From positions 22,078,062 to 22,142,061 of the forward strand of contig CM068315.1 in assembly GCA_034766995.1 (NCBI GenBank): DNA of 64,000 nucleotides. Reading direction: 5' to 3'. The notes under the pieces are model-generated. The model was not told where the DNA came from. It made no database searches and saw only the letters and a program-made list of their open reading frames with translations. Position numbers and translations under genes: made by a program. This document shows positions 24,012-35,875 of the stretch, piece after piece (the stretch's first letter is position 1; each line of letters starts with the position of its first letter). This stretch comes from Acanthacorydalis orientalis. Its lineage: Eukaryota; Arthropoda; Insecta; Megaloptera; Corydalidae.

Positions 24012-24013
<2 letters not shown>
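23272..24013 (-). mobile_element. Mariner deletion derivative, copy 1
   Basis: Minus-strand frames give the mariner C-terminal half: GPLERRAETMTAKIDAHKNI, SQIDRCNGKIVRIKIPHPPY then SPDLAPCEFFFFPNLKIRIG and a degenerated VNAYFEDL..-like tail near 23330. HPPYSPDLAPCEFFFF matches the motif carrying the third catalytic aspartate, which in the family reads APCDFFLF and is glutamate here. The right terminus reads ATTTATCAAACTTATCAAAT then GACCCTTG, next to TA. The N-terminal helix-turn-helix part is absent. The element shares this deletion with the copy at 41685-42485. The left TIR is not visible. Confidence 0.8.
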
Positions 24014-24055
<42 letters not shown>

Positions 24056-24085
24056 CATATATATATATATATGTACACACACATG

Positions 24086-24157
<72 letters not shown>
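24014..24157. repeat. (TA)n microsatellite abutting a mariner end
   Basis: About 144 bases of TA with GTACACACACATGTA and GTATGTATGT interruptions, beginning at the TA target site of the mariner at 23272-24013. Confidence 0.96.
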
Positions 24158-24160
<3 letters not shown>

Positions 24161-24326
24161 CTTTAACTGTTTTCCGTTTTCGTAACGTTCTTTTTTCAGA
24201 AATTCACTGACATTGAATTTGGGATTCGTTTTCAATCAATTCAATCATCATTCATCAATTCGTTTTCAATTTCACATGGATTGCAATTTTCAATAAACAC
24301 AATCGATATGAGTAACAACAACAGCT

Positions 24327-24760
24327 GTTGGAGATATATGTGCTGCTCACTGTGTTGTGGAAAATGGAATTGTCATCTTGATGGCCACCATCTACATTTC
24401 ACAAAATCAGAAAATTGAAGACATCATCAAATTCATACACAGTACTTTATTAATCTATATCGTCGAGGGAGCAAATCTAGTCGATGTTAATTATGACATA
24501 ATGCCGATGATTTTGAGCGGGGACTTTACGTTAACATTTCTTCTAATGCTTCCCTACCATTAATTGAATTTCTCCGTGCAAAACTGAATTTAAATATTAT
24601 AAGTAACACTAATGAAGCAACTACGAGATCAGGAACTACAATCGATGCAATATTCTCGAGATTTCTAAATAAATTTGAGTCAAAGCTTTTTACATCATAT
24701 TTTAGTTATCATAAATCGACTCTCTCATTTTTAGAATACGAACAAATTGAATCGGAATAA
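24327..24760 (+). pseudogene. Helentron-type endonuclease (EEP domain) fragment
   Basis: Two plus-strand frames join across a frameshift near 24535. The first reads VGDICAAHCVVENGIVILMA, TIYISQNQKIEDIIKFIHST, DIMPMILSGDFTLTF. The second reads PLIEFLRAKLNLNIISNTNE, ATTRSGTTIDAIFSRFLNK, TSYFSYHKSTLSFLE. The SGDFn..F, TTRSGTTIDAIFSR and SYHKP-like motifs are those of the exonuclease-endonuclease-phosphatase domain seen as part of Helentron/Helitron proteins next to PIF1-type helicases. SGDF carries the metal-binding aspartate, and the histidine of SYHK the catalytic position. No Rep or helicase domain lies nearby, so this is the 3' remnant of the element's ORF, inactive through the shift. Confidence 0.75.
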
Positions 24761-24936
24761 AATTATGTTTTTCACTTTAACATGTCTTCTTTATATATTT
24801 TTAAGCATGTAATTTATAGCAATGCACCCTTCCCTATTTAATTATAGAATGTCTTATTTATATTATTGGACCTGTAATTTACAACAATCCTCCCTTTCCT
24901 ACATCTACATAAAAATACTGAAGTTTCACTTCTGTC

Positions 24937-24956
24937 GTGTGTGCATGATCACACAC
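24937..24956. other. Perfect hairpin, possible Helentron terminus
   Basis: GTGTGTG-CATGAT-CACACAC forms a 7-bp stem with a 6-base loop about 180 bases after the endonuclease remnant and is followed by an 11-T run. A second small stem (GAAGT-TTC-ACTTC) lies just upstream. Helitron-type elements carry a hairpin near the 3' end, so this may mark the element boundary. Confidence 0.4.
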
Positions 24957-24960
24957 ACTG

Positions 24961-26015
24961 TTTTTTTTTTGTATTATATCAAATAATCACATCAGATATA
25001 TGTCCAAGTGCAACGTATGCAAATTGTACTACTTCAAAAAGATTGAACACTAGTTCGACGCAAGAAAACAGTGTTCCTGTATGAAACACTAAATCCCGCA
25101 TTAAATAATAGGACTAAAAAAAGTAATGCAAGTCTTTCGACAAGAGTTACTGCTACCATTTTTTTATATTCTTGTTATATTTTTATATCTTTGTTATATT
25201 CTTGTCATTTTACTACAAAATTCTTTCTTTTCACCCATGACCAATCAGATAATTGATATTTCTTTCCAAAATTAAGAAGACTTCAAATTAAAGGTAATCA
25301 GGTGTTTTTTACTCAAAAAAGATTTCATTTAGAAAATATGATTTAGCATATTTAACTTGTATCTTATTGAAAAGAAAGTAACAGAATGCATATTTCAATA
25401 TATTAATAATATTAATTTTTTGTGATATACTGTCTTTTTAGCTACTTGATAATATTAAACCAAAGAATTTTATAGATCGCATTTTGTGTTCCTTAAGTTA
25501 AAATGCATTTTTTCATCAAGCTGAAATTGATTCATAAAAAGATAAATACTAAAGTTTTATTTTAATACAAAATGCTTAAAACATAATTTTGAAATTTCAT
25601 TAAAATAATCTATTACAAAATATTTATATTTTTTTTTTGTAAAAAAATTCATGATATTAGAATAACAAATTTAAGTTTACATATGATTGTGTGTGTAAAC
25701 AAAGCAATTTTAATCGCATATTGAAATCATCAAGTAAATTCGAAAGCGACATATATTCACATTCAACAACTCATTAAAGAACTTCGAAAAAACAAAAGTC
25801 GATTGTATGAAAATAAAATTAAATAGCTAAAAGATTCAGAAACCCTGAACGGGAATAATGTCAATGATAGTCGCAAAGAAGAATTATTTACTACATTGAA
25901 ATGTTCCTTTCTACGAAATAAAAAGTGACATGCGTCAAACATAAAGAAATTGTTCTACGAAATGACACAATTTAATTAATAAACAACGCAATTGAATATA
26001 TATATATATAAATAT

Positions 26016-26052
<37 letters not shown>

Positions 26053-26699
26053 GTATATACATACATACACGCGCAGAAATACGTTCTCGCTCGAATCTAA
26101 TTCCCCTCACGTTTGGATTAGAAACTGATTTGAACAATACTCGATACTAATTTGTTATACTAATCATATAAGGAAAAGTGGATTAACACGCCCATACATA
26201 GACAAAAGATGCATTGTTCATTAGATAGTTATTTGTTTATTTGTTTTACACATAAACATAACTCATTTGATGACATCAGCTTTCTTTTAAATTCATATCC
26301 GTAAAATTATGTATTGTTCCGGAAGCAGGTTGTAATTTTCAATTTAATAATTTTTAAATAGCACAAATGCACAAGCAGAAGTATATAAAAGTTTATACAC
26401 ATATATACAACTTGTAAACACACGTACGCATGCACATATACACATAGGGGTATTATTTACATATTCTGTTGTGAAAGTAAGCATCTAGGTAAAATATGCT
26501 GCTATGATAGGAGTAGTTAAAGTATAATACATAAATTAATTCTTAATCGAGTTAATTTTGCGTAAATATATTTCGTCATTAACTGATATTTTTCACTTTT
26601 GTTATTAAGGAGATTTAAATGTTGCAATTAATTACGTTTTTAGGGTAATACTTAATGAATTTACTTTGTTCTAGTTTGTTGATTTATCAACATTACATA
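24961..26699. other. AT-rich intergenic stretch
   Basis: About 1.7 kb containing a TA array at 25996-26070; no coding or terminal-repeat motif seen. Confidence 0.45.
25996..26070. repeat. (TA)n microsatellite
   Basis: TA array interrupted by AAATATAGA and ending in ATACATACATACAC. Confidence 0.93.
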
Positions 26700-27262
26700 A
26701 ATAATCATAAGAAAGTACAAAAAAATTTTCCCCAGACCCAAAGGTCTCAAGACCCAAAAATGTTTGTTTGCAAAAATCCAATTTTGAAATCATGCTGATT
26801 ATCTTTTTCATAAACATAGTGTGATCCAAAAAGAATTTTTACCTGAAGAACAAACAGTTAGTTGTGCGTTCTGTATTGAAGTAATGAAGAGATTATTACA
26901 ATGCATTTCTTGAGTCTGGCCTCAATTTCGAGAAAATGATAGTTGGTTATTTTTGTTTGACAATGCAACTGCCCATTCTGCACTGATTGTGAAGTCATTT
27001 CTCACGAAACACACGTTGTTGATATTAATCACACACCTTATTCATCTAGCTTGACGCCAGCAGACTTTTTTCTCTTTCCTAAAGTATTCACAAAAGGAAA
27101 ACGTTTCAGGATGTAAAAGATATTGAGAAAAATGTAACCGCCAAATTGAAAGCAGTTTCTTCGGACAGTGGCAGTTCCTTTGCCACTATTTTCAAAAACA
27201 TTTCGAACGTTGTAATAGGTGTATTAAAGTAAGTGGAGATTACTTTGAATAAATATCAAACA
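26700..27262 (+). pseudogene. Mariner transposase C-terminal fragment, distinct lineage
   Basis: Plus-strand frames, shifting often, show the end of a mariner transposase: LIIFFINIVCSKKNFYLKN (family FFDiRGIVHKEFVPeG), a SALIVKSFL segment (family HSALiVksFLa), ADFFLFPK-like text at 27060-27090, and GKRFQDVKDIEKNVTAKLKA with a degenerate C-terminus near 27240. The N-terminal half and left TIR are missing. The 3' sequence CCAATCCGGGAATTAAATTG at about 27301-27320 may be the decayed right end. It differs from the cecropia, mellifera and irritans copies of this window. Confidence 0.7.
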
Positions 27263-27531
27263 TTTTTCATATTACTTAAATTGTGTTTCTTTTCATTACG
27301 CCAATCCGGGAATTAAATTGTCAAATCTTGTATAAACATATACGATTAATTACAATACTGTAGTCGAAATCGAGAGTCGAGATTGGCTCAGAATATTTTT
27401 TTCAACTTCACAACCCCGGTTAATATTTACCTCGTATAGACATAGATTTTACAAAATATGATCTACTCATTTAGAGACATGAAGATTGTCTTTTCGAGAT
27501 CTTAGCAGGTGAATCCTTAGATAGATATTTA

Positions 27532-27533
<2 letters not shown>

Positions 27534-27596
<63 letters not shown>
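27534..27596. repeat. (TA)n microsatellite
   Basis: ACATACA followed by about 55 bases of TA. Confidence 0.96.
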
Positions 27597-27599
<3 letters not shown>

Positions 27600-27899
27600 T
27601 GACCATTAAATAATATATATAATGTACATACTTTATAAAATTTGAAAGCGGTACATTTGCATTTGAATACCTTCAAAAGGTCTTAAGAGTAAAAAATTAA
27701 ATATGTATGACCGATATCGATTTCAAAATATGTTACGTTGGGTGTAATGGGATATAATCGTATTTATTTGTTCAAACCAGTATAATGAAGTGCTACGATA
27801 AATACAATATAAAAGTAATACTTATAAATCAGGCAGATCAAATTACCTCAGTAAGGTAAACAGTACTTAACGTGTAAGTAATATATATGTAAATTATCA

Positions 27900-28345
27900 G
27901 TTTTGCATTCGACCTTGAAAGATAACCATCGTTAATTTTATATCGCTTTTGTGTTCGACAAATAAATAAATAAGTGATCATTCGTGAAAGAATGTATTAG
28001 ACTGTTGATCGAGTCTCGTTCGTTCAATGATTTTCTGTCACGAATCAATAACAACACAATATTCTCATATGCGGCTGAGTCTGTTCCAATTCCACATGAG
28101 GTTCTACAATGATAATAATAATAATAATAACACAACCACTTTCCATGCGGCCATGCCGAACACTCACCGCGATCTACTGACACACACAGGCACACGTACC
28201 GGTTATCCACGGACCGCCTGTCTCATCGCATTGTAACTGAGAAGAAAGTTGGCCTGCTGGTCAAACTAGAACGCGACGATCTACTTGTCCATCCTCGTTG
28301 ATCGAGAAGCCAGACGCCGCTGGTACACTTCAAATCTCAATATAA

Positions 28346-28349
<4 letters not shown>
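27900..28349. other. GC-richer unassigned segment with an (ATA)n run
   Basis: 28130-28330 is much richer in GC than the surroundings and includes TGATAATAATAATAATAATA just upstream. Short open frames on both strands have no recognisable motif. It could be an old exon or a decayed LTR. Confidence 0.3.

Positions 28350-28407
<58 letters not shown>
28350..28407. repeat. (TA)n microsatellite
   Basis: About 57 bases of TA. Confidence 0.96.
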
Positions 28408-28409
<2 letters not shown>

Positions 28410-28489
28410 ACTAACAAACTTATATATTCTATATACAATCTATACTTGGACACACAAATTAATATATACAATATATACAACATACATAC

Positions 28490-28495
<6 letters not shown>

Positions 28496-28550
<55 letters not shown>

Positions 28551-28559
28551 TATACATAC
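28496..28559. repeat. (TA)n microsatellite
   Basis: About 48 bases of TA followed by CATATATATACATACG. Confidence 0.95.
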
Positions 28560-28737
28560 GAATGTGTATATGTATATAATTATACAGTTGCTATCACTTT
28601 TTAATTAAAATATTTGAAAATATTTTGTAACAAATATTTTTTTTATAATTATTAAGGTGTTACTTATTTAATAATATAAAAATAATAACAATAATTCATT
28701 AGAATTGCAAAAAAATAGCATTCATTAAAATAATCTC

Positions 28738-30209
28738 ATTTTTTTCGTGAAAAAATTACTGGCACACAGCTTGTAGTAATTTGAATTTCAAAAATAAGTA
28801 TTTTCAGAAAACAGAATTATTAGTGTGTCAGTAAACTTTTTCTCTTTATCACCTCGTTTAATCTATTTGGTATCGAAGAAATTAATTTGTGCGTCACTTC
28901 CGGCCATATATTTTCCCCATTTGCGTACAATCACTTCCTTTAATTGAGATTTATTAGTTATATTATGTGTTCTGACCTCCCTAACAAGTATATCCTACAA
29001 ATGCTTAATCAGATTTAAATCAGGAGATTGTGACGGTATATTAAGGGTATGGGGGGTGTTATATAAAATCCATTCCTTTACTACGTGGACTGTGTGCTTG
29101 AGGTCATGGTCATGTTGAAAGTAGAAGTCACTTTTAAGACACAGATTTTCAGAATTTTTTTAAATTATTTGTTTAAATTATTTTTTTAAATATTTATACA
29201 AAATATCTTATCCATTATCCCATCGATGAAAACAAGCTCTCCCCCACCAAATACTTCCATGCAACCCCACACCATTACTTCGCCCCCCCCCCATGTTTTG
29301 TAGTGGATAACAAATATTCTGCATTCAGTATTGTATTAGGTTTTCGCTAGACAGATATTCGACCATCGCAATGAAAAATATTATATTTACTTTCATCAGA
29401 AAAGATAACTCTTTTCCAAAAATCTGTATCTTTGTTTTGGTGGTCTTTTGCGAAGTAAATCATTTTACTCTTATTGATTTTACTTATATAGAATTTTTTT
29501 ATTATTTTTTCCTAAGTACTTTAGCATTATAACCAACTGTAAGTAATGTATTTTGTACAGTTCTGGAGGTACAGTTTTATTATACTCTATTTTTAACTGT
29601 GCGGTTACTTCTAATGAAGTGCTTTTAGATATTGTTAATTCTTTTTATAACAGACCATTCTTCTTTATTCGAATGTTCCCTTGGACATCCACTTCTTGTT
29701 TAGTTTTCTGGAGTGTCCCTTCTTTAAATCAATTAATTACACTTCGAACTGTAAATCGGCTTTTATTTTCCCAATAAAATCGTATGTTTTCCCTTTTGCA
29801 TGCAAGGTAATATGGTTTTTTTAGTTTTTCGATCCATGGTTTAATTTTATTGACACTTTACTATACAACGTAAAAAAATTGCCTTATCATAATTTGAAAG
29901 TCACACAAATAATGATTTACTGGAGAATTCCCTACTTATAAAAATAATTACAGGGTTGAGAAATTCATTCTAGTGAAGTTACCAAATTAGAACATAAGGC
30001 TGTACCAATACTTTTTTCGTGGAAAAAACGAGATTATTTTTGATAAAGTGTTTTTTTTTTATTTTTTATAAAATCTTGTTAATATTTTTATATTATTAAA
30101 TAATAATACATAAATAAATACAAAATACATAAATTTGTTCCAAAATATTTCCAACTTTTTTAATTAGACCCTTTCAATTACAAACTGTGCCAATACTTTT
30201 TTCGGGCAG
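28738..30209 (-). mobile_element. Tc1-like element, dead
   Basis: About 1.47 kb between a decayed left TIR (CGTGAAAAAATTACTGGCAC near 28746) and the right TIR CTGTGCCAATACTTTTTTCG followed by GGCAG and a TA. The minus strand carries a Tc1/Tc3-type transposase. The N-terminal HTH part lies near 29850-29650 (CKRENIRFYWENKSRFTVRS, an F.EGTLQK-type block). The C-terminal catalytic part near 29140-28870 reads FYFQHDHDLKHTVHVVKEW, then IPSQSPDLNLIKHL and REVRTHNITNLN. The family motif QQDNDPKHT is QHDHDLKHT here, and NPIENLW is NLIKHL*, so the catalytic glutamate is replaced by lysine and followed by a stop. A second TIR-like copy (CTGTACCAATACTTTTTTCG) lies inside at about 30002-30021. Confidence 0.85.
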
Positions 30210-30279
<70 letters not shown>

Positions 30280-30289
30280 TGTATGTATA
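30210..30289. repeat. (TA)n-(TATG)n microsatellite abutting the Tc1-like end
   Basis: TA repeats followed by ten units of GTAT (about 30251-30288), starting at the TA target site of the Tc1-like element. Confidence 0.96.
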
Positions 30290-30397
30290 AATAAGAGGAG
30301 CCTTCTTTAAACATTGCAAACTTAGTACATAATCTACTATTTTTTATTTTTATCATGTAGCATGGATGATGAGATAAGCATAGAAATTCACAATAAT

Positions 30398-30490
30398 AAT
30401 CGAAATAATCAATAATTAATTATTGAACATTTATACTTTTTGTGGAAATGGACATCTCATTTGTAGAAGTAAATTTAACTGCAATGTCAA
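30398..30490 (+). repeat. Dispersed repeat family A, copy 2
   Basis: Carries AATAATTAATTATTGAACAT followed by TTTTTGTGGAAATGGACATC and TCATTTGTAGAAGTA, the block order of family A, more diverged than copies 3 and 6. Confidence 0.4.
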
Positions 30491-32200
30491 GGACAATAAC
30501 TATCTTTGAATTTGTTAAAAATGTTATTTTGTACATATACAGTAAATGAGAAATAATAAAATATTCTTTAATTTGTTAGTATAGCTACAAATTACAGTGG
30601 CATTCGTATAAAAATACAACTTCTAATGATGAGTGAAATCGAGATTTGATATATCTTTGAAAGCCAAATCTATCCATTCATGTATAGTCTAACAATCACA
30701 TCTACCTATATTTTACGATGTGAAGATATGCTTTCAATCTTCTTTCTTAATTATGTTCACAATTCCAAAATGTGTAGAAAATATTTCGTATTTTGTAAAG
30801 TTCCTATGATATCATAAAATAACTTATCATTATCATTACATTTCTACTTTTTTTAAAAAAAAAAAACAGTCCAGCTGCACACTATGAGCTGGTAACTGTC
30901 TCACATAAAAAATATTTTATTTAAGACTCTCATACTGACTATCATTACATGATTTTAAATCTGTTGTCAGCATCTAGCATTCGTTTTAGACAAATTTAAA
31001 CGAACTTAGACATGTTTGGATAGCATAGAAACCTTCGCCATACGGTCACATGATTTGACACTGTTGTATTCAAGATTATTATGCTACATTCTTTACCTTT
31101 TTCCTTTTTTAAAATGTTTTCCAGACAGTAGATATTATCTTTGTTTTCCGTATCTAAAAAAATCTTTACACACAGTGCATAGCTAATTATTCAAATTATC
31201 GTACGACAAATTATCTAAAATTGTTGTACAAAGTATGCAACCAAAATTAGAACAATAAAGTGATATTTCTGTTGAATTATTTGTTAGAATAAGATCTAAA
31301 ATTGGTTCTGACTATTTCTTTTCATTGATAAAATACACCGAATTAATGTTCTCAAAAAAATATATCTATAATAAACTTCTTTACCTATTAATCATTACAC
31401 ATATTATAAAAAAAAACTTAAACTTTTGTCAAAAAACTGGAATCAAAAAATATTATAACCAATTTATATCAAAGATATGATAATTTACGAATTTTTCCTT
31501 ATATGCAAATAAAAATGAAAATTAACAAATAGATAAAACTTTTCGAAACAAGGTAGATGAAAATACAAAATATAAATAAAAAAAAACGAGTATTAGTAGT
31601 TTTTATGTTCAGACTATAATTAAAGCAAAGATTTATTTGGATAATTAAAATGCCATATTATTATATATAAAGAAAATATTTACTGTCAAATACCAAAATA
31701 TTAGATGAGATTTTTAAGAAATCAAATAGTGTTATAATGCTACAATACCTACAAATTAAACTATAAGCTACTAAAATACTTAATGGATCATATAAACATC
31801 AAAACCCCAAATGATATTTAATGTTAAATGATAAACATATAAATCGTAATATTTATTTAAATGATATAAAATAGAACTGATAATATAACATGATTGTTAC
31901 TAATTCTAATGGTCGTAAACTTTTAGTCTGCAATTACATTTTATTACACGATACTGTTTAGTAAATATACGAGTATACAAAATAAGATATTACTAATAAT
32001 CCTCAACTTCATAAAAATGAAACATTAGAAAACAAAAATAATTTATTTTTTTCGGAACAAAAACATGCGTTCAATATTCATTATATTAATTTTAATAACT
32101 TTATCACAATAAATAATATATTTATAATTAAAAATAATTTCCAATAGCAAGATTTAAGTTTTCACTTTATTTTATTTATAAAATACATACAACATATGCA

Positions 32201-32203
<3 letters not shown>

Positions 32204-32248
<45 letters not shown>
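32204..32248. repeat. (TA)n microsatellite
   Basis: About 44 bases of TA. Confidence 0.95.
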
Positions 32249-32249
<1 letters not shown>

Positions 32250-33092
32250 CTGTGTGTTTATGTGAAATCCATTAACGTATACCTGTTAGCAATAAAATAT
32301 TTGTTTTTTTGCATACATCTGTTACTTTCCGTTGGCATCATGTTCTTTTTTGTCATCGTATAGCATAAATTGCATGACACTATTCAAGAATATATTTTTA
32401 CAACGAACACTATTTTACTGTAGATAAAGTTAATACTTATAGGCATTAATAGTGATTAAGTCATTATTATTAATTTCCTTCTTGCTATTCGTATGAATTT
32501 TTATTCATAAAAGGATGTATGAGAAATTCTGTGACGTTAATGAAAAACTGAAAAATTGTTTTTATGTTCATTCTAAAGCTAAATGTAAAAATATATTCCC
32601 TAAACTATTTAGATGAAATTCAATTTTAATTTTCAGTATTTTTTACTAAGCTGTTTAAAAAAGAACAATTTAACAAAATGTAAATACAAATAAAAAATAT
32701 AAACAAATCAGGATTGGATCGAAGACATGTGAAAAATGAAGGCAATGAATCTTTCATTATAAGTAATTAGAAGATTGATATGATTCACCTGGCAATAACA
32801 GAAAGTAACAATTTTTATACTTCCAAATATTTGTAGAATGACTAGTGATAATAGAACGTATATAAGTAACTTCCAAAGGTGACTGGCAAAATTTCATATA
32901 AATAATTTCACCAATCGAATGAAGAACGTTATATATAGACAATAAGAACGATTTTTAAAAAATTAAGATCCGCTATTATCGTCGATCACTGATGTCACAT
33001 TTTCTAAATCTGCAAACCATGAAATATACCAAATTTCGATTAATTATAATTAATACTTTTAAAACAGTACAAATAATCTTAATGACGCTTTT

Positions 33093-33097
<5 letters not shown>

Positions 33098-33140
<43 letters not shown>
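33098..33140. repeat. (TA)n microsatellite
   Basis: About 42 bases of TA. Confidence 0.95.
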
Positions 33141-33143
<3 letters not shown>

Positions 33144-33755
33144 TAAACTACATTCATAAAAAGTTCGAAACAATTCTCCGTTTTTTTAAATATATTTTTA
33201 TAAGTTATGTTTCTTGCTCTTAAGGTTGCTATTTAATTTTTTTTCTTTCATTATCAGTTTCGTCTATCGATATTTTCAGATGAATACCATGTATCGATTT
33301 AAAGATATCAATAGACGCAAACTGGCAATGGAAGAAAAGAAATCAATTAGTAACCAAGAATAAGAATCATAACTTCAAATCCAGGTACATAGGTATGAAA
33401 TAAATTATGAATATTTTTATAATATTCGATTGAAATTTGTGGCTTTGTCCTTTAAGAGCACATGTAAAAATATGTTAAGTCAAAATTATAAAATCTCTTG
33501 AACAGTTTAGAAAATTGTTTCTTAAATACAGTTTCTAGAATAAATAAAAAACAATTTTACAAATTTTCATTAGCATTTCAAAATTTTGTAAACATTCCTA
33601 CACATTAACTAGATTAAATTTACTTTTAACAAGCCAACAAAAACATAATAATTAAATATAATTCATTTGACAATGTTCTGAAAAATGAACGTGAATTAAA
33701 GTGAATTGCAGATAAGATATAATATTAACTCTTAGGATGAAACCATAATGACTAT

Positions 33756-34130
33756 AGGTCTGTTCGATATGTACACTGAACTTAATCTGAACTGACTCTT
33801 GAATTTTATGACTTTACTCTGACTTTCTTACTCCGAACTAGTTTTTATCGAACATAGAGTAAGGTTAGAGTAAATCATATGAATACTGCCAAGTTTGGGT
33901 GATTTGTTTATTCGATAGCGATTATCATAGATAAAGACTCTTGAGTTAGACAAAGATCCTCGCGTTACTCTAACAAAAAGCTAGAGTAAGTTCAGAGTAA
34001 CAAATCCCCTGTTCTGAACTTACTCTAAACTCTTCGACGAAAATTTCGAGTAAGTTCAGAGTACATATCGAACAGAAAAGTGTAAAATTTCTTACTCTGA
34101 ATAACTTCAGTGTACATATCGAACAGAACT
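33756..34130. mobile_element. 375-bp MITE with TAT target duplication
   Basis: Left end AGGTCTGTTCGATATGTACA and right end TGTACATATCGAACAGAACT are near-perfect inverted repeats (about 28 bp, extending to CACTGAACTT / AACTTCAGTG), and TAT flanks both sides (33753-33755, 34131-34133). The interior repeats the motif TTCAGAGTA/TACTCTGA many times, including an internal copy of the right end (GTTCAGAGTACATATCGAAC near 34052-34071). There is no coding capacity. A 3-bp target duplication and this layout fit a PIF/Harbinger-like non-autonomous element, but no transposase is present to prove the superfamily. Confidence 0.85.
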
Positions 34131-34683
34131 TATATACGTACACGTTTACTGAATCACAATAAACAGTTTTCGTTTTTAGTCGAGTTATGAATTGGGATGA
34201 AAATGGATCTATATGTTAATATAAAGTAAAAAAATTATAATTAGATGTTGAAAAAATCTTTTTAATAACACCCAAAAATTGACTAGCCAAAAAAAGTTTT
34301 TTTGTGATTACGTGGAATATTTAATGCAGATATAATTATTCAGTTTGAATTCGTAAGCCTCTCAATTTGTAACAATTAAATAGTATCAACAGTTGGCCTG
34401 TTTAAGTGGCATTCACAAAAAAGCGATTATAAATCTGATAACTTCAAATTCTTTTTAATCAACAGTTCTTTTAATCTTATGTTTTAACAAACCGAATAAA
34501 ATCAATATATTAAAATCATCACAATGATAGTAAATATAATGGGATACATTTAGGGTGTATTGTCTATTTCTTATACAGATAACACAAATAACAACAATAA
34601 TTAATACTCTAATTGGTTGCCGGTGTTGACAGTCTATCATAGTAACATTGAGGATAAATAATAACACGTACAGAGAATCTTAC

Positions 34684-34748
34684 CTGAATGCCCCCATATG
34701 CTGTTGCTTATGAACGTAGAAAGTGGGGAAACAGTAAAGTTTTGACTT
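34684..34748 (-). CDS. Candidate internal exon, unrecognised protein
   Basis: On the minus strand a 65-base segment sits between a good acceptor (AATATTTTACAG) and a good donor (CAG/GTAAGA). One frame is open throughout and reads SKLYCFPTFYVHKQQHMGAF, of balanced amino-acid composition unlike the AT-rich noise around it. I do not recognise the protein. Being on the minus strand and downstream of the terminal exon at 38296-38375, it would belong to a different gene. A chance match of splice signals cannot be excluded. Confidence 0.3.
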
Positions 34749-34891
34749 CTGTAAAATATTCGTGTTAGTGTAAAGTGTATTGTGAAATCTGTTGATACAA
34801 TATTATTGTATACATTGGATGACAGTGCATACATAAGTGGTAAGTTTAATATTTAATTAAATCTAATATAAATATAGTGTAAATTTTATTC

Positions 34892-34893
<2 letters not shown>

Positions 34894-34936
<43 letters not shown>
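34894..34936. repeat. (TA)n microsatellite
   Basis: About 40 bases of TA. Confidence 0.95.
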
Positions 34937-34941
<5 letters not shown>

Positions 34942-35719
34942 TTTATTGTGCTTTTTTTATTTCTAATTAAAATGTTAATCTCAAAGTGTGGCAATATTTA
35001 GAAACAAATAGCATGCCATTGACTACTATTTTAAAAAAATTAAAATATGGCCTTAAGTTTAATGAATGTTAATATAGTTCAAAGTATTCCTTACAAAAGC
35101 ATATTGTTAACTGATTTATTATACTGTCTAGTTTTCTGCATTTGCAGATTTAAAAATATTTTATAAATAAATTACTTATACTTAATTACTTATAAACTAC
35201 TTATAAATCATTTTACAATCTTTTAATTTATTTTTAAATTAATATTTTCATTGAATTTTTTCATTCCATTCCGCTCTTATAATATGTATTATTTATTGTC
35301 AGGAACTTTTTCTTATTTTAACATATTGGCTATCTTTCTACAGAAATATTACTAAAATATTATTTTTTATTTATAAATGATATTTAATTATTGTTGATAT
35401 TGTTTAAATTTATGGTTGATTTTTGATCACTAGATTCGTTTATTTCGAAACACAAAAATTGTTGATTAATTGATTATAATACTTTTTGTCACATGTTTAT
35501 CCAAAATTATTTAAGTATTTTGCATTTACTGTACTTAGGAGTAAAGTTTAATGAATCTAAATAAAGCAGTTAAATGACATTATTTCTAACAGTAGTTAAA
35601 GACAGAAAGTAAGAAAACTAATCTTATTTGTAATAGGGGAATGTACTAAAAAATAATTTATGAAACAAGTAAAGATTCAATTCAAAAAAAAATAAATTGA
35701 GAATATTGAAGATCGTGGT

Positions 35720-35875
35720 ACTCTGAGGATTAGGGCATCGCCATCGAAATGCAACAATCAAAAATGAAAAGTAGTCGTTTATTGTTAATTTTTGATCAGA
35801 GAAAACTCTTTGTGATTTCTGGAGTGAAAAAATAATTCATTTGTGAAAGTATATTTAACCACTGTATCAAAACTA
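35720..35875 (+). repeat. Dispersed repeat family A, copy 3
   Basis: The clearest plus-strand copy: ATCGAAATGCAACAATCAAA, AATTTTTGATCAGAGAAAAC, TTGTGATTTCTGGAGTGAAA and TTCATTTGTGAAAG in that order, each matching the minus-strand copy at 61618-61752. Confidence 0.7.

Larger units (their letters stand above)
30491..33755. other. Long AT-rich intergenic or intronic stretch
   Basis: About 3.2 kb of very AT-rich sequence with TA arrays at 32204-32248 and 33098-33140. No open frame with recognisable content and no TIR were found. Confidence 0.45.

Noticed and set aside
28110..28330. GC-rich segment with an (ATA)n run as a possible CpG promoter or gene
   Set aside because: No open frame with plausible composition across it and no core promoter motif; left as unassigned.
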